From Oscillospiraceae bacterium (GTDB taxonomy: Bacteria > Bacillota > Clostridia > Oscillospirales > Ruminococcaceae), in contig JAFSFT010000043.1 in assembly GCA_017435045.1 (NCBI GenBank), positions 1 through 64,000 of the forward strand: a stretch of 64,000 nt of DNA, read 5' to 3'. Both the position numbers and the translations under genes were made by a program. Shown one piece after another: positions 35,579 to 43,394 of the stretch. Under the pieces are notes generated by a model, which had not been told where the DNA came from, did no database searches, and worked only from the letters and a program-made list of their open reading frames with translations. The number at the start of each line of letters is the position of its first letter. The first letter of the stretch is position 1.

Positions 35579-36109
35579 ATGAAACTTTATGTGGCACGTC
35601 ACGGACAGACCGAATGGAACGCACTGAACAAGGTGTGCGGCAGCACCAATCTGACTTTGACTGAACTGGGAAAACAACAGGCAAAACAGCTGGCAGAAAA
35701 AGTGAAAAATCTTGATATTGATGTTATAATTGCCTCCCCTATGATACGTGCACAGCAGACTGCAGAGGCAATAAGCCTTGCAACAGGTATTTCCGTTTTG
35801 ACGGACGAGCGCCTGCGTGAACATGATTACGGCAGTTTTGAGGGTTTTGACCGCAGCAACGAAGAATACTGGGCGCAGAAGTATCAGTTTGCAGTTAAAT
35901 TTCCACAGGGAGAAAGTGTTCTGCAGCTGGCACAGCGTGTTTACAATGTGCTGGAAGATGTAAAAACCACATATCCGGACAAAACTGTTCTGCTTGTATG
36001 CCACGGCGGTGTAAGCAGAATGATAAAGACATATTTTGAAGATATGAACAACGATGAATTTTTCCACTATTCACCGGAAAATGCCTTTGTTGCATCTTAT
36101 GAGCTGTAA
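35579..36109 (+). CDS. Histidine phosphatase family protein (phosphoglycerate mutase-like)
   Basis: A 176-residue enzyme of the branch-2 histidine phosphatase fold. The catalytic motif YVARHGQTEWN (residues 4-14) holds the phosphorylated His, REHDYGSFEG (about 80-89) the acid residue, and LLVCHGGVSRMI (about 138-149) the second His. The short length fits GpmB/CobC-type phosphatases rather than cofactor-dependent phosphoglycerate mutase. The substrate cannot be set from sequence; a cobalamin-pathway CobC role is one option. AAGGAAG precedes the ATG. Confidence 0.9.
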   Translation: MKLYVARHGQTEWNALNKVCGSTNLTLTELGKQQAKQLAEKVKNLDIDVIIASPMIRAQQTAEAISLATGISVLTDERLREHDYGSFEGFDRSNEEYWAQKYQFAVKFPQGESVLQLAQRVYNVLEDVKTTYPDKTVLLVCHGGVSRMIKTYFEDMNNDEFFHYSPENAFVASYEL

Positions 36110-36125
36110 ATATCAATATATACAA

Positions 36126-36167
36126 AACACCCGTCAGGCCGAAAACAAGGTCTGACGGGTGTTTTTT
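36126..36167. terminator. Terminator between the histidine phosphatase and LysR genes
   Basis: AACACCCGTCAG and CTGACGGGTGTT form a 12-bp stem followed by TTTT on the plus strand. Confidence 0.9.
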
Positions 36168-36249
36168 ACCAAATCATTCTGAATTAATATTTTTTGTCGA
36201 TATTTAAACATACACTTACTGTGCGAATTCCGCACTCTGCAATAGCGGT

Positions 36250-37143
36250 TTACATCTCTATATTGCTGAAAATCTCGGCAGCATGGTCAATTACATAACG
36301 GGCAAACCTTCTTGCTGCAACAGGCAGGGTATCCCAGTTACGGTAGGCAAGGGAAATGGTACGGCTGTGACTGCCCTCAATCGGCACAACTGACAGGTCA
36401 AAGCTTACGTCCTTGAGCACCGCCTTGTACAGCACAGAAATTCCCAGCCCCTTTTTAACCATGGACAGAATGGAATAGTCATCGTACACCTTGTACTGTA
36501 CATCAGGAGTTACACCCTCCTGCATAAACTTATTCAGAATATTAAGATATTCCCCCTCGTATGAAAGGATAAAAGGGTCGGCAGCAAGCTGAGAAAAAGT
36601 AACAGATTTTTCGTTGGCAAGCGGATGCTGCAAGGGCAGAATTGCCATCATTTTGTCACTGTACAGCGGCACATTTTCAAGGTCCGGAGAAGCACCAATA
36701 ATGGTAAATCCAAAATCCAGTGTTCCGTCCATAATGCCATTGTATGTGTCGTTGTAGTCACCCTGCTTTATGACAAAGTTCACATTTGGATACTGCTGCT
36801 TGAAGCTGCGCATACAATATGGCAGAATATGCCTGCCGATGCTGGAAAGTGCACAGATATTGATGGTGGCATTTTCCAGCCCGTCCATCTCGCGGTGCTT
36901 TGTCTGCAGATTCTGCTCGGCAAGGTAGATGCTCTGTATATAGGGCAGATATTCCATCCCATCCTTTGTCAGCGACACGCCATCCTTGCGGCGACTGATA
37001 AGGGTTGTGCCAAGTTCTTTTTCCAGATTTTTTATTATCTGGCTTACTGCAGACTGGGAATAGCCGATATCACTGGCCACTTTTGTAAAATTTTTTTGTT
37101 CTGCAACCTTGCAGAACACGCCATAACGGGAAATCATATCCAT
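36250..37143 (-). CDS. LysR-family transcriptional regulator
   Basis: A 297-residue DNA-binding regulator. The winged helix-turn-helix is at the N-terminus (NFTKVASDIGYSQSAVSQII, about 18-37), followed by the linker helix and a periplasmic-binding-like effector domain (about 90-290). AAAGAG precedes the ATG; a second ATG two codons on is possible. It lies downstream of the liv operon on the same strand but behind a strong terminator. A role in controlling liv or an adjacent gene is possible; the effector is unknown. Confidence 0.92.
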   Translation of the reverse strand: MDMISRYGVFCKVAEQKNFTKVASDIGYSQSAVSQIIKNLEKELGTTLISRRKDGVSLTKDGMEYLPYIQSIYLAEQNLQTKHREMDGLENATINICALSSIGRHILPYCMRSFKQQYPNVNFVIKQGDYNDTYNGIMDGTLDFGFTIIGASPDLENVPLYSDKMMAILPLQHPLANEKSVTFSQLAADPFILSYEGEYLNILNKFMQEGVTPDVQYKVYDDYSILSMVKKGLGISVLYKAVLKDVSFDLSVVPIEGSHSRTISLAYRNWDTLPVAARRFARYVIDHAAEIFSNIEM

Positions 37144-37214
37144 TCACAATCACTCTTTCTTATGACCTGATTATAATAATTAATTTTACTTATGTCAATA
37201 AACAGTATATAATT

Positions 37215-37390
37215 ATAAATAGAGAGAGAACTATCCATACTGCTGTCACCCCAAGGCAGCATTTCTCTTTTTTGTGATAGGATTTGCCGGCCGAAAGGTC
37301 GGCCGCAGGCCAGACTGCGGTATGAATCGACGGGCTTGAAATAGCGGCAGAATCTCCTCTTTCTGCCGCTATTGTCCGTTTTTTGGATTT
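37215..37390 (+). ncRNA. Candidate structured RNA between LysR and livF
   Basis: Several strong hairpins lie close together on the plus strand: GCCGGCC-GAAA-GGTCGGC (37286-37303, a GNRA-type loop with one wobble), CCGCAG-gccaga-CTGCGG (37303-37320), and a perfect 13-bp stem AATAGCGGCAGAA with its complement (37340-37373), followed by a T6 run at about 37379. Another T run follows a weaker GCTG/CAGC hairpin near 37240-37280. No known RNA family was recognised. Confidence 0.4.
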
Positions 37391-37448
37391 ATTGCTGCAA
37401 AAACAAGTAAAATAATTCTTACATAAGTATTTCTCTTAAAAAAAGAAA

Positions 37449-37490
37449 GCACCGACTGTCAACGGAGTAAAAGACAGTCGGTGTTTTTCT
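37449..37490 (-). terminator. Terminator of the liv operon
   Basis: CACCGACTGTC and GACAGTCGGTG form an 11-bp stem. The minus strand continues CTTTCTTTTTTT, the plus strand TTTTTC. Confidence 0.88.
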
Positions 37491-37522
37491 TTGTATTTGT
37501 ATTGGTATTGGTTGTTTTTTGT

Positions 37523-38224
37523 TTATGCGCCGCCAAGGTATGCCTTTTTGATAGCATCACTTGCCTTGAGCTGGGCACCTGTGCCTGTGAGAACAATACG
37601 GCCGCTTTCCAGAACGTATGCTCTGTCAGCGATGGAAAGTGCCATTTCCGCATTCTGTTCAACAAGCAGGATTGTTGTGCCCATTTTATGGAACTCCTTG
37701 ATGATATCAAAGATGCCCTGAACAAGAATTGGTGCAAGACCCATGGATGGTTCGTCCAGAATAAGAAGGTCAGGGTGGCTCATCATTGCACGGCCCATAG
37801 CCAGCATCTGCTGTTCGCCGCCGGAGAGAGTACCTGCAATCTGGTTCTGTCTTTCTTTAAGACGTGGGAAGTGGCTGTAAACAGATTCGATGTCTGCTTC
37901 CATATTTTCGCCTTTTGTGTAAGCACCCATTTCCAGATTTTCCTTAACGGTCATCTGCAGGAAAATACGTCTTCCTTCCGGAACGTGTGCAAGTCCTTTC
38001 GGAACCAGTTTATATGCTTCGGTTTTGCTGATATCTTCGCCCTTGAAGGTAATATGGCCTGTTTTGGAGCGGAGAAGACCGGAGATTGTTTTGAGGATTG
38101 TGGATTTGCCCGCACCGTTTGCACCGATGAGAGAAACAATCTCGCCCGGTTTAACTTCAAAGGATACATCCTTAATTGCGTGGATCTGTCCGTAGTATAC
38201 ATTTATATTTTCAACTTTAAGCAT
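37523..38224 (-). CDS. livF: Branched-chain amino-acid ABC transporter ATP-binding protein LivF
   Basis: One of two ATPases energising uptake of leucine, isoleucine, valine or related amino acids. The 233-residue protein has Walker A GANGAGKST (about 34-42), the Q-loop, signature LSGGEQQMLAMGRAMM (about 133-148), Walker B LLILDEPS (about 153-160) and the switch His region (LLVEQNAE). Shorter than LivG and lacking its C-terminal extension, as usual for LivF. Its ATG overlaps the LivG stop, so it is the last gene of a coupled operon. Confidence 0.94.
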   Translation of the reverse strand: MLKVENINVYYGQIHAIKDVSFEVKPGEIVSLIGANGAGKSTILKTISGLLRSKTGHITFKGEDISKTEAYKLVPKGLAHVPEGRRIFLQMTVKENLEMGAYTKGENMEADIESVYSHFPRLKERQNQIAGTLSGGEQQMLAMGRAMMSHPDLLILDEPSMGLAPILVQGIFDIIKEFHKMGTTILLVEQNAEMALSIADRAYVLESGRIVLTGTGAQLKASDAIKKAYLGGA

Positions 38225-39073
38225 TTATTTGTCCGCCTTTTTACCAAGATAAGCTTCGATAACCTTAGGGTTAGCCTTGATTTCGTCAGGAGTGCCTTTT
38301 GCGATGATTTCACCGTAGTTGAGAACACAGATACCTTCGCAGATACCCATAACAAGGTTCATATCGTGTTCGATAAGCATAATAGCAATCTGGAATTCAT
38401 CACGGATTCTGCGGATGTTTTCCATAAGTTCTGCTGTTTCGGATGGGTTCATACCTGCAGCAGGTTCGTCAAGAAGGAGAATTTTTGGGTTTGTCGCAAG
38501 GGCACGGATAATTTCAAGACGTCTCTGTGCACCGTAAGGCAGGCTGCCTGCCTCGTGGTGACGAAGGTCTGCCATACCAAAGAAGTCCAGCAGTTCCTTT
38601 GCCTTGTCGTAAGCCTGTTTTTCAGCTTTTTTGTAACCGAAAGCATGTGTAACAGAAGAAGCAAAGCTTGTGTGAAGCTGGTTGTGCATACCGATTTTTA
38701 CGTTGTCCATAACAGTCATCTTGCCGAAAAGGCGGATGTTCTGGAAGGTACGTGCAATACCCATTTTGCTTACCTGGTCACAGCTTTTTCCCTTTGTGTC
38801 ATAGCCGTCCAGCAGGATTGTGCCGCGTGTTGGCTGGTAAACGTTTGTAAGCAGGTTGAAAACTGTGGTTTTGCCCGCACCGTTAGGACCGATAAGACCG
38901 CAGATTTCTGTTGGGCCGATTGCAAGGTTAAGGTTGTTAACCGCTGTAAGACCGCCAAAGTCGATACCAAGCTGATGTGTCTGCAGCACAGGAGCCTTGT
39001 GCATATCTTCGATAGGAACGATAGAATGTGATGGAAGGGGAACCATTATACGTTCAGATGGTTTTACTGCCAT
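38225..39073 (-). CDS. livG: Branched-chain amino-acid ABC transporter ATP-binding protein LivG
   Basis: A 282-residue ATPase partner of LivF. Walker A GPNGAGKTT (about 62-70), the LivG-type signature YGAQRRLEIIRALATNP (about 181-197), Walker B LLLDEPAAGMN (about 199-209) and HDMNLVMGICE (about 230-240) are present. An N-terminal tail of about 25 residues precedes the nucleotide-binding domain. It lies one base after livM and is followed immediately by livF, so translation is coupled. Confidence 0.94.
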   Translation of the reverse strand: MAVKPSERIMVPLPSHSIVPIEDMHKAPVLQTHQLGIDFGGLTAVNNLNLAIGPTEICGLIGPNGAGKTTVFNLLTNVYQPTRGTILLDGYDTKGKSCDQVSKMGIARTFQNIRLFGKMTVMDNVKIGMHNQLHTSFASSVTHAFGYKKAEKQAYDKAKELLDFFGMADLRHHEAGSLPYGAQRRLEIIRALATNPKILLLDEPAAGMNPSETAELMENIRRIRDEFQIAIMLIEHDMNLVMGICEGICVLNYGEIIAKGTPDEIKANPKVIEAYLGKKADK

Positions 39074-39074
39074 A

Positions 39075-40085
39075 TTAGTTTTCCTCCTTCCTTACTTTTT
39101 TTGCTGCAAATGCCTTTTTAACTGCAGCTACAGGTGAATATTTTGCAACCATAAGTTTAAGCTGTTCGTTGGATGTAAAGAGCATCATAACGATAAGTAC
39201 GATTGCGTAGATGAGCATACGGTAGTCCTGAAGAGAACGGAGCATTTCCGGCAGGATAGCGATGAGTGCGCCTGCGATAACGCTGCCGCGAACGGAACCG
39301 ATGCCGCCGAGAACAACCATAACGAGAATTTCGATGGAATAGTTATAGTCAAATGTGCCTGCTGTGAGGATGGAGTAGTTGTGGCTGTAAAGTACGCCTG
39401 CCATACCTGCAAAGAAAGCTGCAATTGTAAAAACAAGCAGTTTGTATCTTGTTGCATTTACACCAACGCTTGTTGCTGCAATTGTATTGTCACGGAGTGC
39501 CTGAATTGCACGGCCGTGTTTGGATTTTGCAAGGTTCTGGATTACAAACAGAGTGATGAATACCAGAATTATGCCATATGTAAAGGAAGCGTTCTGCGGT
39601 ACACCTTTAAGACCACTTGCGCCGCCTGTGAATTCGAGGTTGATAACGATGCTTCGGAGAATTTCGCCGAATGCAAGTGTAACGATGGCCAGATAGTCAC
39701 CTTTGAGACGGAGAACAACAACACAAACCAGTGCACCGAAGATTGCTGCAAGGATACCGCCTGCAAGGATAGAGATTGGAAAACGTACAGCAACAGGAAT
39801 CTGCGGGAACGCATTTTTGAGATAAATGGAAAGCAGACCGCCTGTGTATGCGCCAACCGACATAAATGCTGCGTGGCCAAGGGAAAGTTCGCCGAGGAAG
39901 CCGATAACAAGGTTGAGAGATACTGCGAGAACAACGTTAACGCAGATTGGTACAAGCAAGCTCTGCATATGTCTGGAAGCATTGCCTGTCTGGATCATAA
40001 CTGTAACAACTATATAAAACAGTGCCACGATGGCATAGGTTATCAGGTTGTTTACAGTACTTTTTCTGAGCTTTGTCTTTTTCAT
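39075..40085 (-). CDS. livM: Branched-chain amino-acid ABC transporter permease LivM
   Basis: A 336-residue permease with about nine or ten membrane segments. The LivM-type motif GFLGELSLGHAAFMSVGAY (about 62-80) and the cytoplasmic GDYLAIVTLAFGEILR (about 128-143) mark the ATPase-coupling region. It should form the heterodimeric membrane channel with LivH. The basic C-terminal tail is a little long. It sits 10 bases after livH. Confidence 0.94.
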   Translation of the reverse strand: MKKTKLRKSTVNNLITYAIVALFYIVVTVMIQTGNASRHMQSLLVPICVNVVLAVSLNLVIGFLGELSLGHAAFMSVGAYTGGLLSIYLKNAFPQIPVAVRFPISILAGGILAAIFGALVCVVVLRLKGDYLAIVTLAFGEILRSIVINLEFTGGASGLKGVPQNASFTYGIILVFITLFVIQNLAKSKHGRAIQALRDNTIAATSVGVNATRYKLLVFTIAAFFAGMAGVLYSHNYSILTAGTFDYNYSIEILVMVVLGGIGSVRGSVIAGALIAILPEMLRSLQDYRMLIYAIVLIVMMLFTSNEQLKLMVAKYSPVAAVKKAFAAKKVRKEEN

Positions 40086-40095
40086 ACTTTGACAC

Positions 40096-40971
40096 CTATA
40101 CCTTTTCGTTGATTTTCTTACCTAAGAGACCTGTTGGTTTAACCAGCAGAACCAGTACCAGTACGCCGAAAACGATAGCGTCGGAAAGTTCTGTGGAGAT
40201 GTATGCCTTTGCAAGGTTTTCGATGATACCCAGCAGGATACCGCCCAGCATAGCACCAGGGATGGAGCCGATGCCGCCGAAAACAGCAGCAACAAATGCC
40301 TTGATACCAGGCATAGCACCGGAGTAAGGTCCGATAAAGCCGTATGTAGCGCCAAAGAAGAGACCTGCAACCGCTGCAAGTGCAGAACCGATTGCAAATG
40401 TAACTGTGATTGTGCGGTTTACGCTGATACCCATAAGTTCCGCAGCTTCGCGGTCTTCGGATACAGCACGCATTGCCTTGCCCATCTTTGTCTTGTTGAT
40501 AAAGAGTGTAAGGCCAACCATGATGATTGTTGTAACTGCGAGAGTTTCGATACTTTCGCCTTTGATTGTAAGTTCACCAAGATGAACAGGTGCCACGTTG
40601 AAAACTTTTGGGAAGCTTTTCTGTGTGGAACCGAATATAAGCAGTGCCAGTGACTGCAGGAAGTAGGAAACACCGATAGCTGTGATAAGAACAGAAAGCG
40701 GTGGGGAAGAACGCAGAGGTTTATATGCGATTCTTTCAATTGTAACACCCATAAGCACACAAATAAGGACGCTTGCCAGAATACCCACAACACCGGGGAG
40801 ACCCAGACTGTTGACAACGACAATTACAGTGAATGCACCAACCATAATAACGTCACCATGAGCAAAGTTAAGCATCTTCGCTATACCGTATACCATTGTG
40901 TAACCAAGGGCTATCAGGGCGTATATACTGCCCAGGGACAAGCCACTTATAAAATTAGAAAGAAAACTCAT
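40096..40971 (-). CDS. livH: Branched-chain amino-acid ABC transporter permease LivH
   Basis: A 291-residue permease with about eight membrane segments. The N-terminal NFISGLSLGSIYALIALGYT (about 6-25) and NFAHGDVIMVGAF (about 35-47) are LivH hallmarks, and the coupling loop lies near AMRAVSEDREAAELMGI (about 165-181). GGAGT lies before the ATG. A strong hairpin just upstream separates it from livJ and may set the level of permease and ATPase relative to binding protein. Confidence 0.94.
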   Translation of the reverse strand: MSFLSNFISGLSLGSIYALIALGYTMVYGIAKMLNFAHGDVIMVGAFTVIVVVNSLGLPGVVGILASVLICVLMGVTIERIAYKPLRSSPPLSVLITAIGVSYFLQSLALLIFGSTQKSFPKVFNVAPVHLGELTIKGESIETLAVTTIIMVGLTLFINKTKMGKAMRAVSEDREAAELMGISVNRTITVTFAIGSALAAVAGLFFGATYGFIGPYSGAMPGIKAFVAAVFGGIGSIPGAMLGGILLGIIENLAKAYISTELSDAIVFGVLVLVLLVKPTGLLGKKINEKV

Positions 40972-40996
40972 AATAAAACTCCGTTTACAAAAGGGT

Positions 40997-41028
40997 ATTT
41001 TCGGACGGATAGATTATCCGCCCGAAAA
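40997..41028 (-). repeat. Strong hairpin in the livJ-livH gap
   Basis: TTTTCGG-CGGATA and TATCCG-CCGAAAA form a 13-14-bp stem with one mismatch around GAT. It lacks a run of Ts on the minus strand, so it is more likely an mRNA-processing or partial attenuation hairpin than a full terminator. Confidence 0.65.
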
Positions 41029-41130
41029 CCCTCGATTTTTTTACTTTTAATTAAATTTTTTAATTTTTAAAACTCTGTATACCAATTATCAATACATTTT
41101 CTGTATCCCGAGGGACGGGATTACTTTTAC

Positions 41131-41315
41131 TATAACCGCACGATAAATCAAATTTTTAATCACCATATAATCTGCGGTTTCAACGTTCACGCCGCTGCAG
41201 CACAGGCTGCAGGAAAGCGCGAGCTTTAAATGTGTGAAACACATTCGGCGGGGTTGTTATAACCGCACGGTGAGTTTTACTGTAAACCACCGTTTAATCT
41301 GCGGTTTCAATGTTC
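41131..41315. repeat. Two imperfect 58-bp repeats in the livJ-livH gap
   Basis: The units at 41131-41188 and 41258-41315 have equal length, share their first 12 bases and about the last 20 (ending TGCGGTTTCAA-x-GTTC), and differ in the middle. Each can fold with AACCGCA pairing to TGCGGTT. The gap between them holds further G/C-rich inverted segments. Nothing suggests a gene in this 413-base gap. Confidence 0.65.
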
Positions 41316-41384
41316 TGACTGGGGAAATCCGCGATTTCCGAAAATGCGTATGCATTTCACAGCGCAGGCTGTGCAGGCAGGTTA

Positions 41385-42563
41385 TTATTTAACGTTGTCG
41401 TAGGAAACGTAAACGCCGTCCTGGATAACAACAGCTGTTGCGTTTTTGTCTGGTTCGCCGGAAGCATCCCATCTCATTGTACCTGTTGTACCAACAACTT
41501 CGATTTCGAGCATTGCGTCGATCATTGCCTGGTTGAAGTTTTCGTCTTCAGGTGTAACGCCTGCTTTTTCAAATGCTGCTACGAGAGCGTATACTGCATC
41601 GTATGCGTCTGCTGCAAACTGGTCAGGTGTTGTGCCGTATTTTGCTTTGTAGTTAGCTGTAAAGGATTTTGTAGGTTCTGTTTCGCTGTCTGCTGCGAAT
41701 GGTGTAAGAAGCATAACGCCTTCTGCAAGTGGGAGGTTGTCTGCGCCGATTTTTTCGAGGATACCGTCGAGACCGTCACAACCAAAGAATGTTACGTCAA
41801 GACCAGCTTTGTCAGCCTGTGTGATGATGTATGCTGCTTCCTGTGCGTAGATTGGGAGGAAGAGGAGGTCAGCGCCGGATTCTTTAACTGCCTGAAGCTG
41901 AACGGAGAAGTCTGTGTTGGACTGGTTTGTGAATGCTTCGTCAGCAACGATTTCAAGACCGTTTTCTGCTGCTGTTTCAACGAAAGATTTTCTAAGACCA
42001 TTGGAGTAGTCGTTGGATTTGTCGTAGATGATAGCAACTTTTTCTGCTACTGCGTTGTCTTTGATAAAGTTAGCTGCGTAGAGGCCCTGTGCGGAGTCTT
42101 CGAAGCAAACACGGAAGCAGTTGTCGTACTGTGTACATTCAAGCTGGGAACCGGATGGTGTGAGGAGAAGCATGTTGTCTTTAACTGCTTCTTCTGTAAT
42201 AGCGATACATGCACCGGATGTTGTGCCGCCAAGTGTTACGTCCATACCGTCGTCAAACATTGTTGCGTAAGCCTGAACTGCCTGTGCACCGTCTGCCTGG
42301 TCGTCTTCTACTCTTGCAAGAACTGTCCAGCCATCTGCAAAGCCGCCGTTAGCGTTGATTTCTGCTGCTGCAAGTTCTGCACCCTGTTTAACGGATGTGC
42401 CGTATGTTGCGTAGTCGCCTGTAAGTGGACCTGTACCGCCGATGAAAAGAACTTTTTCTGTTTCTGCTGCATTGCCGCCTTCAGCTGCAGGTTCGCTGCC
42501 GCCGCAAGCTGTCATGCTGACCATCATAGCTGCTGCTAAAAATAATGCCATTAATTTTTTCAT
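41385..42563 (-). CDS. livJ: Branched-chain amino-acid ABC transporter substrate-binding lipoprotein
   Basis: A 392-residue extracytoplasmic receptor for a branched-chain or related amino acid. A lipoprotein signal with lipobox SMTAC (Cys near residue 20) precedes a type I periplasmic-binding fold beginning VLFIGGTGPLTGDYATYG (about 39-56). It is anchored to the outer face of the membrane and delivers substrate to LivHM. AGAGGT lies before the ATG at 42563; a TTG two codons upstream is less likely. It is first in the liv operon. Confidence 0.94.
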   Translation of the reverse strand: MKKLMALFLAAAMMVSMTACGGSEPAAEGGNAAETEKVLFIGGTGPLTGDYATYGTSVKQGAELAAAEINANGGFADGWTVLARVEDDQADGAQAVQAYATMFDDGMDVTLGGTTSGACIAITEEAVKDNMLLLTPSGSQLECTQYDNCFRVCFEDSAQGLYAANFIKDNAVAEKVAIIYDKSNDYSNGLRKSFVETAAENGLEIVADEAFTNQSNTDFSVQLQAVKESGADLLFLPIYAQEAAYIITQADKAGLDVTFFGCDGLDGILEKIGADNLPLAEGVMLLTPFAADSETEPTKSFTANYKAKYGTTPDQFAADAYDAVYALVAAFEKAGVTPEDENFNQAMIDAMLEIEVVGTTGTMRWDASGEPDKNATAVVIQDGVYVSYDNVK

Positions 42564-42613
42564 AACCAATACCTCTTTATAAAATATTTTTTAATTTTTG
42601 ATTATTTTGTGCT

Positions 42614-42670
42614 CCGTCTGCGGTTCCGGATTCCGCCGACGGAACATATATCTCAGACGGCCATGCCGTC
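42614..42670 (-). promoter_or_regulatory. Hairpins in the livJ leader
   Basis: CCGTC-x-GCGG at 42614-42623 pairs with CCGC-x-GACGG at 42633-42642, and a second GACGG/CCGTC hairpin lies at 42656-42670. Both would be in the livJ 5' leader. No T run follows; a regulatory or stabilising role is inferred. Confidence 0.45.
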
Positions 42671-42683
42671 ATAAGTACAATTT

Positions 42684-42716
42684 AAAAGGGCTGCCCTCCG
42701 CAAAAGAGTGCAGCCC
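42684..42716 (-). terminator. Terminator after the 86-residue gene
   Basis: GGGCTGC and GCAGCCC form a 7-bp stem, with TTTT following on the minus strand. Confidence 0.75.
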
Positions 42717-42737
42717 CTAAGTTGCCGTATAACAGCG

Positions 42738-42998
42738 TTATGCCGCTGTGAGCTCTTTTGCTTTAAATATCCTGTTTTCTCTTGCGATAATAATAATGCT
42801 AATTATTGCAACACTAATAAGGACGCCAATAGCGCCGCGAAGGATAATTATTGCCAATAGAGCAAAAACAAAAGTGCACACTGCACATAATACAGCATGC
42901 ACCAATTTTACCAATTCAGCACAGGAAGAAGTACCAGCCTGACAAGCAGCCCAGTTTTCAGAGTTATGAGTGTAGTTGTTCATAAATACGTTTGTCAT
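42738..42998 (-). CDS. Small membrane protein, 86 residues
   Basis: No family recognised. A polar N-terminus with two Cys (ENWAACQAGTSSCAELVK, about 15-32) is followed by two adjacent hydrophobic helices (about 33-55 and 57-73) and a basic C-terminus. AAGGAAGAATAAGG lies upstream of the ATG, a terminator follows, and the frame uses normal codons, so it is probably real. It could be a small peptide with signalling, stress or toxin-like function, but there is no direct evidence. Confidence 0.62.
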   Translation of the reverse strand: MTNVFMNNYTHNSENWAACQAGTSSCAELVKLVHAVLCAVCTFVFALLAIIILRGAIGVLISVAIISIIIIARENRIFKAKELTAA

Positions 42999-43324
42999 AA
43001 CCTTATTCTTCCTTTCTTAAGTGTTGCTATGATTATATATCCACTCACAAATAAAGTCAACACTTTGAAACAATATTGCATAATTATTGTAAATTACTAC
43101 AAATCCAATCTTTTTGCCCTTTATTTTTTTACATTTTGCACAAAAAAAATGTAACAAAACGGTTACAAAGTGTAATTTAAATTTTTTGTAATTTTGTTAA
43201 AAATCTCAACAAGGTTATTTTATGCATTAATTTTGTATATTTTACTAATTGTTAAGGATTTTTTAACAAACACTTGCATGTGATATGAAAATATGTGTAT
43301 ATATGTAGTGCAAAATGTCATAAA
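42999..43324. other. AT-rich gap upstream of the 86-residue gene
   Basis: No supported gene. TGTAAC-aaaacg-GTTACA (43150-43167) is a 6-bp-arm palindrome that could be an operator. The rest is A/T runs with no recognised RNA. Confidence 0.45.
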
Positions 43325-43370
43325 AAACACAAAACAGCGGTTAAAGCTCGCTTGATACTATAACCGCTGT
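43325..43370 (-). terminator. Terminator after the DUF2142 gene
   Basis: ACAGCGGTTA (43334-43343) and TAACCGCTGT (43361-43370) pair over 10 bp; the minus strand continues TTTGTGTTTTTT. Confidence 0.8.
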
Positions 43371-43394
43371 ATATTCTTTGATTATATATTTATC

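Noticed and set aside
37286..37320. A known riboswitch or ribozyme in the LysR-livF gap
   Set aside because: Stems with a GAAA loop were compared by memory with SRP, fluoride, THF and ZTP motifs; none fits, so only a candidate structured RNA is reported.
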